From contig VZDJ01000219.1 of the NCBI GenBank assembly GCA_008694505.1, positions 13,210,547-13,274,546 of the forward strand: a stretch of 64,000 nucleotides of DNA, in the 5' to 3' direction. The translations under genes and the position numbers were made by a program. Below are positions 37,801 through 49,350 of this stretch, in pieces (position 1 is the first letter of the stretch; every line of letters begins with the position of its first letter). Under the pieces are notes generated by a model. It worked only from the letters and a program-made list of their open reading frames with translations. It made no database searches and was not told the DNA's origin. The DNA comes from Cyanoderma ruficeps. Lineage: Eukaryota; Chordata; Aves; Passeriformes; Timaliidae.

Positions 37801-40054
37801 AGTCCTTGTATTCTGTCTGCATGGAGTCGGCTCCCTTTTCAGGAAAACCTTGGCAGCTCGAGACCTCCAGGGTGAGCTCATGTTCTTTTGCACTCCCTCA
37901 AACTCATCCCTGCTCTTTCATTGCTCTGGCAATGACTTTAGGCTAGACTTGGGGACTGCAGTGTCCTAGAAGCAAGCCAGCAGCTACACATTCCTCCTCA
38001 TTTTGCTCATGAGCACACTGGAGGGTTTTGGATCCCTTCAGGACCGGAGCAACTTGCCACACAGTTTGGGAACTCCACCCTCCAGTCCCATTGCTCCGAG
38101 GTCACACTGAGATGCACGCACAGAATATCCCGCTCTTATTGTCCTTGGGACCAAAATCCTCCTCACTGGGACCAAGGACTGGTAACTGGGGGCTACCACA
38201 TGGTGCAGCCCCCTCCAGATCCCTGCCAGCCCCAGGGCAGCAGAGACAGCTTTTCACACAAGAATAGTCCAAAGCTGCTTCTTGGAATCAGCAGGGCTGG
38301 ATGCTGAGGGCTTGTCCCAGCCTCTGGCTTTGGGCAGGCAGAGCCCTTTCCTTCCCAGAATAGGCTCTGCTTGTGTTTTTTCAGCACTGGAAGACCAAAG
38401 TTGTGTTGGGACACAACCACCAGTGGAGGTCTGAGGAGCTCCAAACAGCTTCTGCTGGTTCAGATGGGCAGATAGCTCAGCACTCAGGCAGCAGGAGAGC
38501 CAAGGAAAAGGGAGTGCCCAGAGGAGTCACATGGGAAGGAGAGGAAGCCTCCCTCTTGGAAAAGCAATTAGGAGACCAACAAGAGTGGGAAAACAAAGTT
38601 TGAGAGGGTCTTTTTATTTGGTTGGTTTAAGTCAGTGGGAAGAATGGGTTGTAAATGCAATTTTTTATTTGTTTTCTTGGTGTTCCCACAGACCAGAGCT
38701 CATTACAGCAGTCCAGAAAGTACCAGGGGGGAAATCTTGGACACTGTCACCTCAGACACGTCCCATAAGAACCAGGGTGAGTTTTACCTTGGGAAGTACT
38801 GTCACCTTCGGTCTGAGCCAGCAAACCCACTTCGATTTGCAGCTTGAAAAATACTTCTAAAAATACTCCAATCCCCCAGAGAACCACCCCAGACAGCAAG
38901 GAAAGCACAGGAGAAAATAAACTTTCTAATACAGAGCTCCAACCTGTCTCCAGTGTTTTTTCTGGATCTTTTTGGATTTTCTGGATATGCGCACAGCACT
39001 CTCCGTTATAAGGCATCATTATGGCACCAACAAACCCTGCCTCCAGCACAGGGCTGGAAAAGACCTGGCAGATGGTCCAGATCAGCAGAGATAAGAACAA
39101 ACTACCACACAGGTGAGGCACCTGCCTGGGGGAAGGCTGCAGTTCCCTGCCAACATTCAGCTCCCTGCTTCTCTTGTTCTCTTTCCTCTCTTTTTTTTTT
39201 TCCCTTTTCTTTTCTTTTTTTCTTTTAACTCATGTATATCACTCAAGCAGCTTTCCCAGTGCCTGCAAATGCTAATTGCCATGGTTTGTAACATTCTGTA
39301 CCCCACTAGAATTAGATGGCAGCCCAGCAGCCCTGATGATATCGTGGTGAATGATTTATCCACCCCGCACCACATTCCTGCACCGTGCTGAAGCAATAAT
39401 GCTGGGGAGAGCTTGGAGTGATTAGTTTGCCTCTGGTGTGGGCTACAATCAAAGGTTAATGGCCTTGAGCACCCAAGAAGTTCAATTAATGCCTTGGAAT
39501 GGCCTGGCTGGAAGGCCTTTATTAAATGGACCATTAACACAAGGAACACTATTTCATGCCTTTGTAAACATGAGTAAAATACTCCTCACATCCAAAGCGC
39601 TCCGTGGGCTAAATTAGCAAGCACCTGAAGAACTCTTTGTTCAGAGATGGGCCCCAACTGCTTTATGGACACATATTTCCACCATCACCACGAGCTAAAG
39701 TTCTCTACAGGAGGTCGAAAAATCTTGGAAAAAACCTGTGGTTTGTGACACTATCAGGAACGGCAGGTTTATACCACCTCCTTTCCTTCTTCAGTCTGTG
39801 CTGCCACCGAAATTCCCAAAAGCCTGAAATGAGCACAGTGAAGATGGGTATCCTTCAGAGTCCTCCTGGGGAAGGAAAAGGAGCGCTGGGACTCATGAAA
39901 AGAGCTTTGCTGGTGGCTGTGGGGACAGACCCATCCCATGCACCATAAAAACCTTGTCTGATTGCTGTGCTCCCCCTCGTCACTGAGTGTGAGGGGGGAA
40001 ATGGGGATGGCAGCAACCAAGAGCTGCTTCGGCAGCTGGTTTATTAAAAGGCAG
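34883..40054. other. Noncoding unique sequence
   Basis: No exon is supported. T/G-rich low complexity lies at 35727-35765. About 37480-37680 is CNE-like (ATTCATAAATTTGTTCTG, GCTATAAATATTTGTCTGG). An interrupted inverted repeat, GTCCTTGG ... CCAAGGAC, lies at 38140-38177. A polypyrimidine tract lies at 39165-39228. About 39270-39540 is again CNE-like (ATGCTAATTGCCATGG). Confidence 0.5.
39165..39228. repeat. Polypyrimidine tract
   Basis: About 60 bases of almost pure C/T, mostly T with CTTTTCTTTTC-type blocks. Such tracts can adopt triplex (H-DNA) form when mirror-symmetric. Here the symmetry is only partial. Confidence 0.75.
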
Positions 40055-40174
40055 AAAGGTTTTTCTGTCAATCCACCTAAGCAATCTACCAGGGGAAAGG
40101 TTTTTCTGTCAATTCACCTAAGCAATCTACCAGGGGAAAGGTTTTTCTATCAATCCACCTAAGCAATCTACCAG
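40055..40174. repeat. 41-bp tandem repeat, 2.9 units
   Basis: Units begin at 40055, 40096 and 40137 with AAAGGTTTTTCT and end in CTACCAGGGG. The first two differ at one base (AATCCACC versus AATTCACC), and the third has one more change (CTATC versus CTGTC). It then stops within CTACCAG. The very low divergence points to recent duplication. Confidence 0.95.
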
Positions 40175-43100
40175 TGCTTCCAGGTGATGCCACCAACAGC
40201 CACATCCCTCCACCACCTCAGAGGAGGGCAGGGAGAGGCAGCCACATCATTCAGGGACCACGAGGTGACTCTTAGAGATGGTTCTATCGAGGGTGGAGGT
40301 GGGAAGAAATCTCCAAGGCCAAGGACTTGCACAGGAATCAGTCCCTCCCTCAGTGCCCTTCAAGTCACACATTGAGCTGCTTTTAATGGCCCCGTCCCAG
40401 CTTCTTCCTCTGCTGGAGACTGATGCAGGGTTCTTTCTCCATCCATTTTTAGTTCACTCCTGAACCTTAACCCACGGCACCTTCTTGGCCAGGACCAAGC
40501 CAGCTGTGACACAACAAGGCAGAGAATGTCGCCGTGCAGCCAGCACAGGTTTGCGGTCTGGGGCTGCCCATCCCAGCCACAAAACTCCCAGCCAAGGAGA
40601 ATTGGATTAAGATCAGATCAGATTATGTGAGAGCTGGGCTGTGGGGACTTTTCACTCTGGCCTTTCTTCAGCAAAAAGAGCTCCAGGGGCTCAGCGTGAC
40701 AACAAGAGAGGGAAAAAGGGAGGGAGCCCGAAGGCGTGAAGAGAGAACCGGGCTCCCGGGGAGAGGAGAACAAAGGCAGAGAAGACGCAAGGTAAATAAA
40801 AAGGCACAAGAGCTTAGTTGTGACTTCAGAGAGAGAAAGTGTGGGGCAAGGGGTCAAACTTTACACTAATTAACCTTGTACCAGCAAACCCTGAAAGGCT
40901 GAGCCGCCCCAGGGGCTGCAGCACGACCTGGGCCGTCTTCAGCTCTGAGACCGAGGATGAAAAGAGCGACAAAAAAGGGACAGCTCCACCTTGAGAGCCC
41001 GGGCAGTTTGCAACGCTACAGGTGCCACCTGAAAATGGCAGTTTGCTCTGGAATCTCCCCACAGCATCGTTTAAATATGTTTTTTCAAAAAAAAAATAAA
41101 AAAAGAAAAAGAGCATTGTGAAAATGTGCTCCTGCTCCCCGATCCACCCGAGCAGGGATCTGTGAGCTCACCTTTAAACACAGGACAGCCTGAAAACATT
41201 AAACATTTGCTTCAATACTCTCCTGGATCAAAAGTATTGCCAGGGGTGTCCTCAGGCTGCACAGTTAATTGAAGCAACGCCTGGTTCTGTCAGTGCTATG
41301 GACACAAGAGTAAAAATCAGGTAGCAGCTCACACAGATATAGAAATTATGAAGATTAATGCGTAAAATACATTGAAAATCCATGTCTTGGACAGGATATA
41401 TGTATAGGATGTAGAAAAAGGGTAATTATATCTCTCTTCTCAGTGGCTAATAGGAAAATAGTAAGGGTGGTTTGGGTGTTCTGGCTGAAGGAAACAGCAT
41501 AATTGCCATTTAAAGCCTTTACTTGTTGGCTTGGAAAGAGAGTTTGAATTCTTGGTGTATTAACACTGAAAAAGCATCAGAGGAAAAGGTGCTTTATTCA
41601 AACACTGAATAGCCAGCTTTATACTGATAAACAGAACCAACCTCCATAGCATCTTCCTCATTTCCCCCCATTAGCACAGGGGATCCCCAAAAGCACTGGG
41701 GGATCCCCTCAGAGCTCCTGCACACAAAATGGAGATTTATTTTTCCCTAAATGTGGAGTCCTGAACTACAATCACAAACACCTGGAGTTACTGCAGGACA
41801 AATGGAGGGTCACCAGGAGGATCAACCCCACAAACAACACTGAGGGGGTCTTGTCCTTATCAAGCTTCTGTCTGGAAACTCTGCACACCTTTGTCCCCCC
41901 GGTACAGAATAAAAATGTCAAATGTTCAGGATTTGGGGAACGTAGTGTCAGCTCTGCCTAGCCCCCAGCACACACCAAGCCAACAAATGATCCCAGCAGA
42001 GGGAAGAACAAAGCTGCATCCCCACTCTCTCAGTGTGAGGGAGCAGTGATTGAGAACTCCTGAAAAGCCCCTTTTGCTCCCCAGTCCAGTTTGTGTTTGT
42101 TTGAGCCCGAGGCAGACAAACACGAGAGGAGCCCCCAGGAATCCATAACCACCCTGATGCTTCTGGGTAGCAAATCATCTCCGCTGCCATCTGTTTTCAG
42201 TCACTTCCAAACGAGTTCTGAAGAGTCAATTGTTTTCTTCTAGGAAAAATAAACATGCAAGCTGCTATCCGCCCGATTTCCAGCAATTTTCTGCTGTGGG
42301 TAAATGCAGCTTCAGATTTTAGAGCTAAGTCTCCTTCTCATCCAAAGAATTTTGCAATATAATTACTTCATTTTTACTGACTTGGATAACTGTTGGCCTT
42401 TGAAAAAAAAAAATGGAAAAAAAAAGGGGGTGTAAAGTCCACAAGACTAATTCCTCCTCCTGCCCCTTTGTTATAAAATCTTGGAACAATTGGCAGTGAT
42501 TAATCTCACTTGATATTTCCTTGGTTCTCTATTTGTTGATTTAAAGGCATTTTATGACTGATTGTTTTCAGTTGCCTGGACAGCTGTCAGATCTGTGCTG
42601 TGGTTTGATTTGGCTTTCGGGGAGCAAAATTATTATTTTTCTTATTTTTACAGCTCCAAAACATAGTGGCTGACGGAGGTGGCCTGTCAAAAACCATCCA
42701 TGTGAAACCAAAACTACCTCCAGATTGAGAGAAGATGGCTCGGACATTCTGCAGGCAGATTACACAAGCAAGACGTGGAAGGCAATAACACAATTTCTTT
42801 TATTTTATTACTCGTTTTTAAGATGCCCAGCTTGCACACAGTCTCAAACACAGTGGCAAAATCCATCCCTCAGTGTAAAATCAGTAGTTTTGTAGGAATA
42901 ACTTTGGCCTTTGGAGCAGCACTGGTGGAGCTGGTGTGGAGCTGCATTTTCTACTTGTTTCGGGGCTGGAGTTCTGCAGTCCAAGTAATTCCCATCCCTG
43001 CTTGCCTGGGAAAGGCTGTGCTGGGTGAAATGAGTGTGAAACAGGGTCTGAGAGTCTGAGCCATGAAAAAAATAACATTAAAGAGTGAGGAGAGCTCAAG

Positions 43101-43384
43101 AGAGGGAAGTGTTAATATGAAACAGCTCAATATTCATCACCTTCAACCTCCTGCCTCTAACAGTGACTACAACCTTTGACTTTAAACCTTACCCTCCATT
43201 TTAGCCTCTTTTCAGCTCTGCATTTTCCTTTCACCTCCACCACTGTGCCCTCGCCTCTGCCTTTGTGGCTCTTCACCCTCTCTCGTGGTGCATCTACAGA
43301 CCAAACTAACAGTGCTTGAACATCATCCCTGGCTCATCTTTTTTGGATTCCAAGCTGAAAACCTCACCAGCTTCTACCTCAAAC
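40175..43384. other. Noncoding unique sequence
   Basis: No exon is supported. About 40670-40850 is purine-rich. A-rich runs lie at 41084-41112 and 42402-42426. A pair of 10-bp palindromes lies at 41679-41708 (listed separately). About 41330-41560 and 42580-42780 look CNE-like. At 42653 there is a TTTTTACAG acceptor-like word, but no open, recognisable exon follows it. Confidence 0.5.
41679..41708. promoter_or_regulatory. Two GGGGATCCCC palindromes 20 bp apart
   Basis: GGGGATCCCC occurs at 41679-41688 and again at 41699-41708, so the start-to-start spacing is exactly 20 bp. Each fits the NF-kappaB-type pattern GGGRNNYYCC. They could be paired kB-like sites or a chance duplication. There is no gene nearby to support a role. 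Confidence 0.3.
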
Positions 43385-43508
43385 AAGCTCAGAGAGGGTT
43401 TGGAGCAACCTGGGATAGTGGAAGGTACCCCTGCCCATAGGAGGGAAGTGGAACTGAATTTTCTTAAATGTCCCTTCCAAGTGTCCAAACCATTCTGGGA
43501 TTCTCTGA
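43385..43508 (+). mobile_element. CR1 LINE scrap, last ~120 bp
   Basis: The forward CR1 terminal part is readable as GGTTTGGAGCAACCTGGGAT, AGTGGAAGGTACCCCTGCCC, TGTCCCTTCCAAGTGTCC and CATTCTGGGATTCTCTGAC. The short length and many substitutions indicate an old insertion. Confidence 0.85.
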
Positions 43509-46500
43509 CTCAAAATTTCCACGTGAGCTTAAAGCTGTGGGGAGAGCAGCTGCTGTTGAGTCCAGTCTGCTAAAATTTAAGCACAAAAGGATCGTTGCTC
43601 TTGCAGCCTCGAGTTTTCCTGGGTAGGTGATGGGATCTGCTCACACATCTTCACGATTGTCCTTGTCCAGTCAGACAAGATTAGGAGAACACAGCTCCAA
43701 GAGAAGCACTAGATGGTGGCACCTCGGGGACAGTCACAGCCCAGGGCCCACACTTAACACCTCATTCCTTTTTGAAACCCGTGGCTCCCACCACACAAAG
43801 TTTGCAGCACACAGAACAAGTGCATAAACACAGTGAAACGAGGGGCAGGACTCATTATTCTGCAGACTCTCACTGCTTGCAAAGGAAGTTTTCTCCACCA
43901 CCTGAGCCACCCTCCCCTTTCACTGCCAACATCACTTCCCAGGCTGACCCCTCTGGTATTCCTAGCTGGAATTAGGATTATTACCAGCTCTCTTAAAAAT
44001 AAAAATAACCCGCACAGTTCTTTCTTTAGTTACCAGATTATTATTCACCCCTTCAGCCCATCCTGAAGCATCTTACATTATTCGGATGCAATGCCCCTGC
44101 TTTTCTCATGGAGGGCCCATGGCCCTGCTACTCTTTTCAAGCTTCACACTTATATTTTCGTGGAGTTTTACTTTTCCTCTTCCCTTCTCCACAGCACACT
44201 GCAAGCAGTGGAAGTGAGCCCCACATTATGCCCCGAGAGCCTGTGTGTAACAATAGACTTGAGCTTGGTTTTACTAAATCACTCATCCCAACATCTTTTC
44301 TCCCTTGCTTTCTAAACCAAGGCCATAAATTGTTGGGAAAAACAGCAGAACAGCCAGATCTTTGCATCCATGCCCTCAGCAGCTCTCCTAACACCCTGCA
44401 AATGTGGGCCACCAAATGCACCAGGCCACATTTCATCGTGCACAACACGCCGGTGAAGTTTCCCTCACCCTCGCTCATATACAGATCTTTCAACCCAGCT
44501 GAAACATCTGGGAATCCTTTTCCCAGTCCCACAAATCACACAGTGTTCCTTTCCCTTCCATTCCTGGTCGTCTTCTCAGGGCAGCACCTTCTCCAGACAC
44601 GTATCCCTCCTTCTCAGCCACCTGGACGCAGGACAGATTGGGCCCATCCTCGAACAAATAAATCCCAGTGGTTTTCCCATCTCCTCTGCTTTCCACCACT
44701 CTGCTCTCATTTCTGTCATCTGATTCCTCTTTGTGCACATTGCCTGTTCCCATACCCATTCACGTCACACATTTAAGAAGGTGGCAAAGAATGTCAAATG
44801 TCTTTATAATCCCACTAAGCCACATTTGCCGCTTCAACCACCAGCTCAGCTCACTGTGCTCCTTTTAAACAAACACAAACAACCCCAGAAGACGTAACAA
44901 CAACAGAAACAGGCGGGCAGCAGAGCAGGACATGCTGAAACTCAGCGTGGTCCCCCATTAGGGGGAAAATTTCGAGTGTTTTAATCATGACAACAGCACC
45001 ACAATGAATCAGTGGATGTGACGGGTCAGCCTCTCGGCTGGTGCAGCGCCAGCAGCTTCCACGGCCGTTCATCAGGCGTGAATTGGCCCCATATGTGAAA
45101 ACCCTCCGCAATTCGTCCGGTTTCTCCATATGCGAGATCCCACAGAGCTGTCAGCCAACGTCACATTTCAACAACAGCAGAAAACAAACCAGCAGAACAA
45201 TCCCATTGCTCATCAGCTGGCAAGTGACCTCGGCTGGCAGCGCTTGTGCTGCTCACAAGCCTTTCTGTGCGCGTGGAACAAAACACAGGAGCTCCCGGGG
45301 CAGGGCAGAGCCAGTGCTCCATCCTCCCCCTGCCTCCCGTCTCCAGCAGAGGCCGAGGCTGGTGTTGGAAGGGGGGATTAAGGATGGAGGCACCTGGGCT
45401 GCTTGTGCCATGCTCCTGTTCCATGCAAAGGTGCAATATGTCACCCCAGAGAGGGAAAGGCTCTCAGGGGCTGTCATCAAGCAACATATGTGCGAGTCGG
45501 ATGACTGTCCTTTCTTTTTCTGCCTTTATTTTAGCTTGGTTGGTGTAACTGAATGTCCTCTTCTTAAGATCAAGTCTTTGACTTTACAGATTAATTGAGT
45601 TTTGGGTCAAAAATATAGTTCTTATCTAAATTAATATCTTCTCACAGAAGTAGTTGTATAGCATTATTTTTTTTTCACCTTACCCTGTTTCTCAGGGTTT
45701 TAATCCCTTTCTTTGCCTGTTCAACACCAAATTGATGTTGATCCATTCTATTTCTTTGTAGACAAATTCTCTCCCTCCAAACTTTATAAATTTTTCTTCT
45801 TTTCTACCTTTATTCTATCTTGTCTTGGACGTGATTTATATAGTTCAGCTGCAACATTATTTGGCTCAGTCCTGGGCAGAGATTGCATTCTCCGTTCCCA
45901 CAAGGCAAACAAACAAATTAGGTGAAAAAAATTTAAAAAACCTGATATAATATCTTGTACTTGAAATAGAGTTCAGGGAAGTTGATGATGCTGATGGCCA
46001 TACAGTGAATCATATCCTTTCTAAACTGAGATTTGTTATAAAGTGCAAACCATTCTTCAATTCAAAACTGGAGATGGTGATCAGGTGACTGTTTTATTTG
46101 TACATCTCTTTGTCACAAAACAACTGATTTTGCAAATGTTAAACCCAAGGAAAATATGATCTGAACTATTTCTTTCCTTTCTTTCCATCTCCGAAAGAAG
46201 TACTTTTATAATGCTGTGCCTGGTCCAACATGCTAACACAAAAAACTCTCAAATAATTTAGAAACGAAGTATATAGACATTTTTGGTTTCAGCTATGAAG
46301 AATAAAATTTAAAGAAAAAATAGTTGGCTCTCTCAATTTATATATTATTAATATATAATCTCCTGATACCAGAGAGGGAAAACTCCTGCATCCATCCCCA
46401 GGCCGAATATTTCGTGAGGTACCAACTGGCAGTCCTGGCAGCCCCGCCACCCTCGTTAGGTGATAAATTAATGCTTCGCTCCCGCTGTGCCTTTGCCAAG

Positions 46501-46889
46501 CGGGCAGAGCTCCAGGCCGAGCCTGCCTTGTCCAACCGGCACCCACCCTCTAGTGGGATGAGGGAAAAGTGCTGCTCCAGCTGCTCCCGGCCGGGATCCA
46601 GCCGTGCTGCGGCACGGGGCAGCTGCTGGACACCCAGGGGATGCTCCTTTGGGATGGGCACGGGGAGATTTTTCCCCTCCTTTGCTCCTCTCTGCCCTCC
46701 ACGCCTACTGCTGGATCATGAGCCTTTTTAGCTCTGAGAGATGATTTCAGAACGAGCTTCAGCAGGAAACTCCTGGGATAATCTTTCCTGTCCAGCTCTG
46801 CTTTGTGCACGGCAGTCAGGGCCATTTAAACTGCATTTTTATAGGTGACCAAGCAGTGATAATCCAGGGAACCAGTAGCTGTAAGAATC
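43509..46889. other. Noncoding unique sequence
   Basis: No exon is supported. The 222-codon forward frame at 44108-44776 is composed of common residues without a domain and is opposed by antisense frames. About 44930-45140 combines CpGs with enhancer-like words (listed separately). About 45590-46340 is AT-rich, with a TATATTATTAATATATAATC palindromic stretch near 46340-46360. About 46420-46640 is GC-richer. Confidence 0.5.
44930..45140. promoter_or_regulatory. Candidate regulatory element with symmetric motifs
   Basis: Retained CpGs (GACGGG, CTCGGC, CACGGCCG, TCCGCAATTCGTCCGG) sit in balanced sequence. The perfect stem TCCCCC-ATTA-GGGGGA lies at 44951-44966. Two CATATG E-box-like words flank an imperfect inverted repeat at about 45091-45133. 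Conservation is not tested. Confidence 0.3.
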
Positions 46890-47428
46890 ATTCTGTCCCA
46901 AAAATAGCGTGGCAGCAGGAGCAGGGCAGTGACCGTTCCCTTGTGCTGGCACTGCTGAGGCCCCTCAAGGGCTGGGAGCACTTCTGGGACCCTCAATTCA
47001 GCGAGGACATGGAAGGGCTGGAGTGTGTCCAGTCTGGAGCCCCAGAAGAGGCTGAGGGAGCTGGGAAAGGGGCTGAGCCTGGAGAAAAGGAGGCTCAGGG
47101 GGGACACTGTGGCTCTGCACAACTCCCTGACAGGAGGGGACAGCCGGGGGGGTCGGGCTCTGCTCCCAGGGAACAGGGACAGGAGGAGAGGGAACGGCCT
47201 CAGGCTGGGCCAGGGGAGGCTCAGGGTGGACAGCAGCAGGAATTTCTCCATGGAAAGGGCGCTCAGGCCTTGGAAGTGCCCAGAGAGGTTTGGATCCCCA
47301 TCCCTGGAGTGTCCCAGGAAGGGCTGGAGGTGTCACTCAGTGCTCTGGGCTGGGGACAAGGTGGGGACTGGGCACAGCTGGGACTGGATGATACCAGAGC
47401 TCTTTTCCAACCTTAATGATTCTATGCT
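46890..47428 (+). mobile_element. CR1 LINE, 3' part, same subfamily as 13.3 kb
   Basis: Forward CR1 from about CCCAAAAATAGCGTGGCAGC through AGGCCCCTCAAGGGCTGGG, GAGGCTGAGGGAGCTGGG and TGGGACTGGATGATACCAG to AACCTTAATGATTCTATGC. It ends in the classic CR1 octamer tail. From 47108 to 47273 it is identical, base for base, to 13583-13748, while the flanks of that run differ by a few percent. Confidence 0.95.
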
Positions 47429-48974
47429 TATACCTTTCTTTTGTGATAAGGAAAAGACCAAAACCACAATCAAACAAAATTGCTTAGGGAAATAATAAAT
47501 CTAGCCCATTTCCCTCTATATATTAAATAGACCAATATAATTGAAGAGTGATCAGAAAGTGGAACATTTTTGCTCAACAATGAGCACTGCAGCCGTGGCA
47601 CAACCTGTGAAAGTGCAGCAGAGCTGTGAACAGGTCTCCAATATTAGTACAAAATATAAGAAGTGAGCAGTCTCGAAAGGGTTTGCAGCAACTGAGGGCC
47701 AGACCCTGCTTCCCACACCCACTGAAATGTGCTTTGCAAGGGACAGACCAGCAGGGATGGGAGCAGGGCAGCATCACCAGCTGGAGAGACACAGCCCCCA
47801 GGGCCTGGGCAGGGGGTCAGCAGGTTCAGTGGCCAGAGCTGTGGTCAGCCACGCTCCAGAGACACAGAGAAATCCAAATCAAGCACAAAGGTGCAAAGCT
47901 TTGCACAACAGCCCCACATCCCCAGGGGCTGAGCTTAAGAGCAGCTCAGGACCTGCCAGCACAGGTGGGTGCCCAGATGGAGCCACACAGGGAAGTCGGA
48001 GCCTGCTGAGCTCTGGCAAACCTCTATTTAAACCCAGAGTAACAATCCCCCAGTGGATTTAGATGAATCAAATCAGGTCCTGAAGTTATAAATGAAGATT
48101 TACAATGACAGTGCGAAATGAAAAACCGCTAAGAAATTTATTCTGTTCTCAAGCATGACAGAGTGAAGGGCAGAAATGAAGCAGCCAAGGCCATTAAAAG
48201 CAAGATGGGACCTGGAACAATTGAACAGGGCTGAGGAGAGCGTGATCCTTTCCTCGACATGATGCAATCAGCAGCCTCCAGCAGGTCTAGAATGGAAACA
48301 GCATGAAGTGAAGGGGGGGGGAGGAATGAAAATAAAGCCATCTTTCATGGATCACATGGTCCCATCAGGAAATATGGAAACCTCTGACTTGTCTGGCTCT
48401 CTGTCTCTCCCTCCCTCCGGGTCTTGTGCAGAAAGCACAGCCTGTGTGCCCGGGAGGTGATGAAATCCCTAATGCTGTATGGCACATGGGGAATTTGGGG
48501 GATTGCAAAACAGGATGTTTCTTGGAGGAAATACAGTCTCAGCAAGCAAAAGGTTCAAGTACGGTACATCTCACAATGATGTAAGAGCTCGATTATGCAT
48601 CTCCCTTAAAGCCCAGCTTAGGGTTTCAGTTCTAGTAGAACTAATGGGCAACACCTGCTGCCATGAAAACAATTTCCGTCCCTGAACCCGAGCAGAAGTG
48701 TTTATCTTTTGAGTCAGAAAATGTTCCTCTAATGTCTGAACAAGACTCCAGGGACGGGAACATATGCCCAGAACTGACGTTTCCGCGCATTAGATCGCTT
48801 ATAAAAATGGGAATTAGAAAAACCTGGTATCATCAGATGTCTCGTCCAATAAAGTCATTAAATGGAAAGTACAGGAAGGTTCCTCTAACGTTTCCTCTCC
48901 CTGCCACTGTAGTCCCAGTTGCTCTTTGGAGAGCAGAAACAGAGGCTACTGAAAAAGCTCGCTGGGCTAAATCC
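47429..48974. other. Noncoding unique sequence; CNE-like at 48440-48900
   Basis: No exon is supported. About 48440-48900 is high-complexity, with several isolated CpGs and words such as ATGATGTAAGAGCTCGATT and TGACGTTTCCGCGCATTAG. This looks like a constrained regulatory element. A G run lies at 48313-48321. Confidence 0.4.
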
Positions 48975-49080
48975 TGAGTTCAAAATTCAGGGCTTTTCCA
49001 GACAGGTCCCTGGCAAAATTACCATTGGCTTCAGTGGAAACTTTACCCAAATATGGGCCTCAGGACTTGGGCCTCTTGGT
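48975..49080. repeat. Remnant of an ancient amniote repeat (copy 1)
   Basis: GGTCCCTGGCAAAATTACCA, TTGGCTTCAGTGGAAACTTT and GGGCCTCAGGACTTGGGCC follow the wording 'CAAAACTCCCATTGACTTCAGTGG ... AAGGACTGCAGGATTTGGGCC', common in old repeats of sauropsid genomes. It is heavily decayed. Confidence 0.5.
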
Positions 49081-49140
49081 TGTAGCTACTAATTTTATTA
49101 TTAAAGGTTAAACAGAGCTGTTGACAGTACAAACTATTTT

Positions 49141-49150
49141 CTTACGTAAG
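49141..49150. promoter_or_regulatory. CTTACGTAAG palindrome (PAR-bZIP type site)
   Basis: The core TTACGTAA is the ideal palindromic site for PAR-bZIP/NFIL3 factors by family knowledge. It is a single 10-bp match, so its function is open. Confidence 0.3.
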
Positions 49151-49275
49151 CAGTGAAAGGGAGAGTGTCAGATATACAAGATAAAACAATACGGCCAAGT
49201 CAAGGCAATATAGGTTATGGGTGAATGTCCTTTCACAGAACATCCAGCTCCAAATCCCAAGGATCACCCTTTTCC

Positions 49276-49350
49276 TCAAAACTCCCACTGGAATCCACTG
49301 GAGCTCGGTTTGATAAGGAGGCAGAGTCAAGAAAGGACTTGGGGTTCAGC
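49276..49350. repeat. Remnant of an ancient amniote repeat (copy 2)
   Basis: CTCAAAACTCCCACTGGAAT, CCACTGGAGCTCGGTTTGAT and GGACTTGGGGTTC line up in the same order and orientation with copy 1 about 280 bp upstream. The two may be one split element or two insertions. In the gap lies a perfect palindrome, CTTACGTAAG, at 49141-49150. Confidence 0.4.

Noticed and set aside
38140..38177. GTCCTTGG ... CCAAGGAC inverted repeat
   Set aside because: Only 8 bp with a 22-base loop, in a region with several GGGACCA words. Probably chance.
40055..40174. Possible CRISPR-like or attachment-site repeat
   Set aside because: The full 41-bp unit repeats without spacers, so it is a tandem duplication.
42640..42780. 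Possible exon after TTTTTACAG
   Set aside because: The acceptor-like word is present, but downstream frames are not recognisable and no matching donor was found.
44108..44776. 222-codon forward open frame
   Set aside because: No domain, no promoter or splice evidence, and long antisense frames overlap the same bases.
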